Assembly: GCA_021802595.1 (NCBI GenBank)
Contig: JAJZRT010000007.1
Location: 1-26,064, forward strand
From: Pseudomonadota bacterium
GTDB lineage: Bacteria > Pseudomonadota > Gammaproteobacteria > Burkholderiales > Thiobacillaceae
Length of the DNA stretch: 26,064 nucleotides
Reading direction: 5' to 3'
Shown piece by piece: positions 23,225 through 26,064 of this stretch (its first letter is position 1; the number at the start of each line of letters is the position of its first letter). The position numbers and the translations under genes were made by a program. The notes beneath the pieces are model-generated. The model saw only the letters and a program-made list of their open reading frames with translations, did no database searches and was not told the DNA's origin.

Positions 23225-23808
23225 GGGCTGCGATCGCCCGGTTGATCTTTCCGCGCGGCCCGGGCCGCTGCGTGCCAGCTCCGGAGATAGGCGTTTCCGA
23301 GCACGGCGGGGTCGGCAGCCGCCTGCTGCATGAACCAGGTCATCAGCCCGTCCCAGTTCGCGAGACGGCCGGGAGGCAGAAGTTCCCAATTGAGATCCTC
23401 CAGCGTCCAGTTCGATTTGATGCTGTTGGTGCGCATCGAACAGGAAACCCAGTTTTCTTCACAGTCTGCACCCCCTCGGGCGACCGGCACGACGTGATCG
23501 ATGGTCGGGAAAAGCTCCCAGTATGCCCTGTGCACTTCGGACATTTTCCAGTTCCGGTGGTAGGGAAGCTCCGCCGGCAGATAATGGGACAGCAGCCGCA
23601 GCACCGGAGGAAATACCAGCCGGTTGCCCCGATAGCGGTCGATGAATCCGTCGCGCATGAAGATCCGCGTCATGATGCGCGGTGTGTAGTGACGGCCGGC
23701 GTGCTGCGGCGGGTCAAACGGATATTCCGTGGCAATCACCCGCGAGGCGCCGGCAAGGTCTCCGGATGCGATTAGGTGGCAGGCTTTTTCGATGATTCCG
23801 CTCGACAT
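23221..23808 (-). CDS. HNH endonuclease
   Basis: 195 aa from ATG 23808, chosen because GGGAAG lies upstream and because the remnant at 20895 begins at the same point. The N-terminal ~45 residues (IEKACHLIASGDLAGASRVI) form a small conserved helical module; a basic middle follows (MRDGFIDRYRGNRLVFPPVL). The HNH core is TIDHVVPVARGGADCEENWV (DH pair) with SMRTNSIKSNW as the third part, a His-to-Asn type ending seen in many HNH proteins. Coupled to the EEP gene by a 3-base overlap. The gene exists a second time as a decayed fragment behind hsdR tail B. Confidence 0.88.
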   Translation of the reverse strand: MSSGIIEKACHLIASGDLAGASRVIATEYPFDPPQHAGRHYTPRIMTRIFMRDGFIDRYRGNRLVFPPVLRLLSHYLPAELPYHRNWKMSEVHRAYWELFPTIDHVVPVARGGADCEENWVSCSMRTNSIKSNWTLEDLNWELLPPGRLANWDGLMTWFMQQAAADPAVLGNAYLRSWHAAARAARKDQPGDRSP

Positions 23809-23977
23809 CGGACTTCCCAAGCAACGCATCAAGAGCCGGATAAGCCCATCGACGAATTATAAATTCGTGCGCCCACTTCATCGGATCTCCCCAGGCCGCA
23901 AGGTGACCTCAGATGCTCCGTCGGTTTCACCGGCTCACTGATAACGGATTCGTGAAATTGACAGATGCCGGATGCCA
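23809..23977. other. Intergenic region upstream of the HNH-EEP pair
   Basis: 169 bp without a gene, expected to hold the promoter for the HNH-EEP pair. I could not pick -35 and -10 boxes with confidence, and no hsdR tail is present here, unlike in front of the HNH remnant. Confidence 0.3.
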
Positions 23978-24628
23978 TCACCGCCAGTCCGCCGCCTGTT
24001 TGATCAGTCGATCCAACACCCTTCGCATATCCATTGCCTGCGCTCGCGTTACAAAAGGCTCCCCAGCGCGACCGGGATGAACGAGATTTCTCAGCTCACG
24101 GGTTTGATCCATGATCCCTGCTGAGAATTCGTCAAGAATCTTTTTCTCCTTTCCTATGGTTATCAGCTCAGAAAACTTTTCATGTCTTCCTTCATCGAAA
24201 TCGAATAGCATTCCTTCGTAAATCGCGCCAGACAGCAGCGCAAAAGCCAGCCACGCCCCATTCTCAAAGCTGACCTCGGACTCTTCATAGAATTGGCCCA
24301 ATCGACGCTGAAGTTCGGAAATCTTTATATATGGGAACAAAAGCGCGTAGTCCCTGATGCCGTGATAGTGGATAACGAGCCTGTAGTAGTCCATATCGGG
24401 AAGCATGGGCGCAATGGCGCTATGCCAGACCAGAGCGGTTTCCGTGAGCACATAATCCTGCCCCTCTACCATCTCTTTGTGTTCATCACCTAAACCGACT
24501 TTGATCTTAAATTCCGAATATTCGATGGCATAGGCCTTGAGCGTGGGTATGGGAAACTCTGCATCACCACCCTCATTCCAGCCCGGGCCGTTCGGCGGAT
24601 ACTTCAGCTCAAAGACTGTTGATTTCAT
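23978..24628 (-). CDS. Unknown protein with HEPN-like C-terminal motif
   Basis: 216 aa from ATG 24628, which overlaps the stop of hsdR tail copy A (ATGA); an ATG at 24640 is possible but less likely. The N-terminal half is mixed alpha/beta and acidic ([20 protein letters not shown]). The C-terminal half is helical, with [20 protein letters not shown] and then [12 protein letters not shown] followed by [12 protein letters not shown]. The RELRNLVH stretch meets the Rx4-6H pattern of HEPN domains, and HPGR before a final helix resembles DUF4145-type HEPN proteins. HEPN proteins are often RNases in toxin or abortive-infection systems, but some are inactive. Context (hsdR, nucleases) favours defense. 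No precise family assigned. Confidence 0.6.
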   Translation of the reverse strand: MKSTVFELKYPPNGPGWNEGGDAEFPIPTLKAYAIEYSEFKIKVGLGDEHKEMVEGQDYVLTETALVWHSAIAPMLPDMDYYRLVIHYHGIRDYALLFPYIKISELQRRLGQFYEESEVSFENGAWLAFALLSGAIYEGMLFDFDEGRHEKFSELITIGKEKKILDEFSAGIMDQTRELRNLVHPGRAGEPFVTRAQAMDMRRVLDRLIKQAADWR

Positions 24629-24827
24629 GACACCACCCAAGCTTCGGAAAGCAATGCTGCCTGCTCCAGCACCGTCTGAGTCGCCCGCTCCTGCTTGTCC
24701 GGCGGGCGCCGTATTTGCGCAGGATGCGCTTGACGATCACCCGCAGGTTCGCACGGACGTTCTCGCGCACGGTCCAGTCGATGGTGCGGTTCTGGTGCTC
24801 CCCGTCCTTGTCACCACCGAAAAACAT
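24625..24827 (-). pseudogene. hsdR 3'-tail remnant, copy A
   Basis: From ATG 24827, overlapping the M48 gene's stop (TGATG), it reads MFFGGDKDG, then [20 protein letters not shown] and ILRKYG. A one-base loss (GGCGCCC where copy B has GGCTACCC) then shifts the frame, and the expected [16 protein letters not shown] lies in the next frame, ending LLSEAWVVS with a stop that overlaps the next gene's ATG. It is a frameshifted tail of an HsdR subtype different from the hsdR at 25543. Confidence 0.78.
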
Positions 24828-25537
24828 CAGTACCCCCAATCCGCGTGCCGCACGGGCAGGCGATTCAATCGCTGCCGGTAGAATTGCCAACGGGGCATGA
24901 ATCGATCCATCAACGCCACGAACCGCGCGTTGTGGGTGGGCTCGATCAGGTGGACCAGTTCATGCGCGACGATGTATTCCAGACACTCTTTTGGTTTCTT
25001 GGCCAGCTCCGTGTTGAGACGAATCGTTCCGGCGTGGGGGTTGCAGCTTCCCCATTTGGTCTTCATCTGCTGGACAAAGACGCGTTTAACACTGACGTCC
25101 AGCACCGGTGCCCATTTCGCAATCAACGCCGGCACCAGCACCTTGACCTGATCCCGATACCATTGGGCGATCACGGCTTCCTTCGTGGCCTGATTCGCGC
25201 CTGGGCGCACCGTAAGAACCAAGTGGCGAGGGGTCAATTCGACCGAGGGCGCCCCTTCGCCCTGAACGACACGAAGCAGGTAGCGCCGGCCCCAGACGTC
25301 GTGGCTTTCGCGGTCGAGATACTCACGCGGTGTCTCGCGCGCTTGCGCCTGAAGCTTTCCTTGCTGCTGTCTGATCCACGCCAGCTTGGAGATGGCGAAA
25401 ACACGCAGCGTATCGAGGCTCGTGCGCACCGGGGCGGAAATGCGCACCCGTCCACTCGGGGGGTAGACGCCAAGGTGGACATGCTTGATGTCCTTGAAAA
25501 CCACTTCTACGGCGAGATCACCGAGTTTGAGTTGCAT
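24827..25537 (-). CDS. YgjP/M48-type metallopeptidase-like protein
   Basis: 236 aa, starting 5 bases after the hsdR stop. The zinc motif is HELVH (192-196) with the third ligand likely H202 (EPTHNARF). The preceding [17 protein letters not shown] (160-176) and the N-terminal [17 protein letters not shown] are standard for the DUF45/WLM-related YgjP family. A gene of this family commonly follows hsdR in type I restriction operons, where its role is unclear; proposals include protease action on restriction subunits. Length and motifs look complete, so it is probably active. Confidence 0.9.
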   Translation of the reverse strand: MQLKLGDLAVEVVFKDIKHVHLGVYPPSGRVRISAPVRTSLDTLRVFAISKLAWIRQQQGKLQAQARETPREYLDRESHDVWGRRYLLRVVQGEGAPSVELTPRHLVLTVRPGANQATKEAVIAQWYRDQVKVLVPALIAKWAPVLDVSVKRVFVQQMKTKWGSCNPHAGTIRLNTELAKKPKECLEYIVAHELVHLIEPTHNARFVALMDRFMPRWQFYRQRLNRLPVRHADWGY

Positions 25538-25542
25538 GGCCC

Positions 25543-26064
25543 TCAGTACTCGTGCTGCGCTTTGACGATGAGAAAGATGCGCTCCACCTCGGCCTTGTCC
25601 TGAAGAATGCCATACAAGGCGGCCCTGATCACCTGCTCGCGCGCCTGGACTCCGCGCCAGCCATCGGGCCGCACGCGCTTTACGGCCTCATCGATTAGCA
25701 AGGCTTGGTTAAGCGTTTTATCGCCGGAGCCGTAGAGCGTAGGCGGCTCCTCCACCCCGCTCGCATTGACGGATGCCGCACTCGCTTTCAGGTTGTTGTA
25801 GACCGCACGCTTGCCGGGGGTGTTGAGGGCCGCAGGTGTATCCTCGGACTGGCCGGCGTCCACCTGCTTTACGAGATGGGCGATCCGGCTGAGATATTCC
25901 TCATACTCGATCGCCTTCGCCTTGCGGGCGGCGATGATCTCATCGAGCAGTGCCGACATCTTCTCGTAGTAGGCCGGGTCGTTAAGATGCTCCTTGAGGA
26001 TCCGGCGACGGACATTGTTCTCGATGGTCTCGGCAATGGCGTTCTTGTCGCCCTTCAGGCCGCC
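25543..26064 (-). CDS. hsdR: Type I restriction endonuclease subunit R, C-terminal part (gene continues past window)
   Basis: 173 codons are visible, open to the right edge: KNAIAETIENNVRRRILKEH, DPAYYEKMSALLDEII, YEEYLSRIAHLVKQVD and a final ILQDKAEVERIFLIVKAQHEY-type ending. This is the C-terminal helical region of an HsdR subtype whose proteins end in VKNQNEY or similar and are followed by an M48 gene, as here. HsdR translocates DNA and cuts it away from unmethylated sites, together with HsdM and HsdS. The motor and nuclease domains lie outside the window, so activity cannot be judged. It differs in type from the three tail remnants nearby. Confidence 0.9.
   Translation of the reverse strand, partial: GGLKGDKNAIAETIENNVRRRILKEHLNDPAYYEKMSALLDEIIAARKAKAIEYEEYLSRIAHLVKQVDAGQSEDTPAALNTPGKRAVYNNLKASAASVNASGVEEPPTLYGSGDKTLNQALLIDEAVKRVRPDGWRGVQAREQVIRAALYGILQDKAEVERIFLIVKAQHEY

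Noticed and set aside
24845..25603. 252-aa + strand frame opposite the M48 and hsdR genes
   Set aside because: Antisense shadow; the minus strand has HELVH and the hsdR ending.
1..26064. CRISPR array, guide RNA or Cascade genes linked to the Tn7-like element
   Set aside because: No regularly spaced repeats with unique spacers and no cas genes were seen; the only tandem arrays are the 36-bp coding repeat and the transposon-end repeats, so this is not a CRISPR-associated transposon as far as visible.

Overview
The window is high-GC proteobacterial DNA, probably from a gamma- or betaproteobacterium. I base that on the Rhs core signature, the Tn7-type transposition genes and the HsdR/M48 pair; nothing here fixes the species. 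It is entirely accessory DNA. I saw no rRNA, tRNA, CRISPR array or housekeeping gene.

Region 1 (1-9519, + strand) is an Rhs polymorphic-toxin locus. The 3' part of a large Rhs/YD-repeat protein (2-4135, N-terminus outside the window) ends in a short glycine-rich hydrophobic tip. A small membrane protein, the likely immunity partner, overlaps its stop codon. Downstream is a row of displaced tip cassettes. Each is a fragment of the Rhs 3' core with a new tip, or only the tip's last codons, followed by an overlapping membrane-protein gene. The core is repeated almost base for base (about 3296-3815, 4802-5318, from 6283 and from 7476). The last nucleotides of the tip plus the start of the partner gene are also repeated, so cassettes have conserved sequence on both sides.

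Region 2 (9687-18734, - strand) looks like a Tn7-like transposon: tnsA, tnsB, tnsC, a 71-codon stump of tnsD/tniQ and a full-length tnsE. Between tnsA and the probable right end lie a 72-aa unknown gene, a YdjM-like membrane protein and a two-gene module: a GHKL-ATPase protein and a STAS-like protein with a probable winged-helix tail. Three tandem 20-bp repeats ending in a TGT terminus at 18668-18734 resemble Tn7 right-end TnsB sites. They abut a gene on the other side whose 5' end seems to be lost. I could not find the left end.

Region 3 (18735-26064, mostly - strand) is a defense-type island. It enters from the right with the 3' end of hsdR (type I restriction) and a YgjP/M48-type metallopeptidase. 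Then come a HEPN-like unknown, an HNH nuclease translationally coupled to an EEP-family nuclease/phosphatase, a superinfection-immunity-like membrane protein, a GIY-YIG nuclease and a membrane-anchored coiled-coil protein. Three decayed copies of the 3' tail of a different hsdR subtype lie between these genes. Two of them run directly into the next gene, which suggests this island also grew by exchanging DNA downstream of a conserved gene tail.

The Rhs array and the hsdR-tail array share one logic: a conserved 3' end is repeated and different effector or partner genes are attached to it. The least familiar candidates for new biology are the GHKL-STAS module carried by the transposon, the tnsD-less but tnsE-bearing transposon, and the glycine-rich Rhs tip/membrane-partner families.
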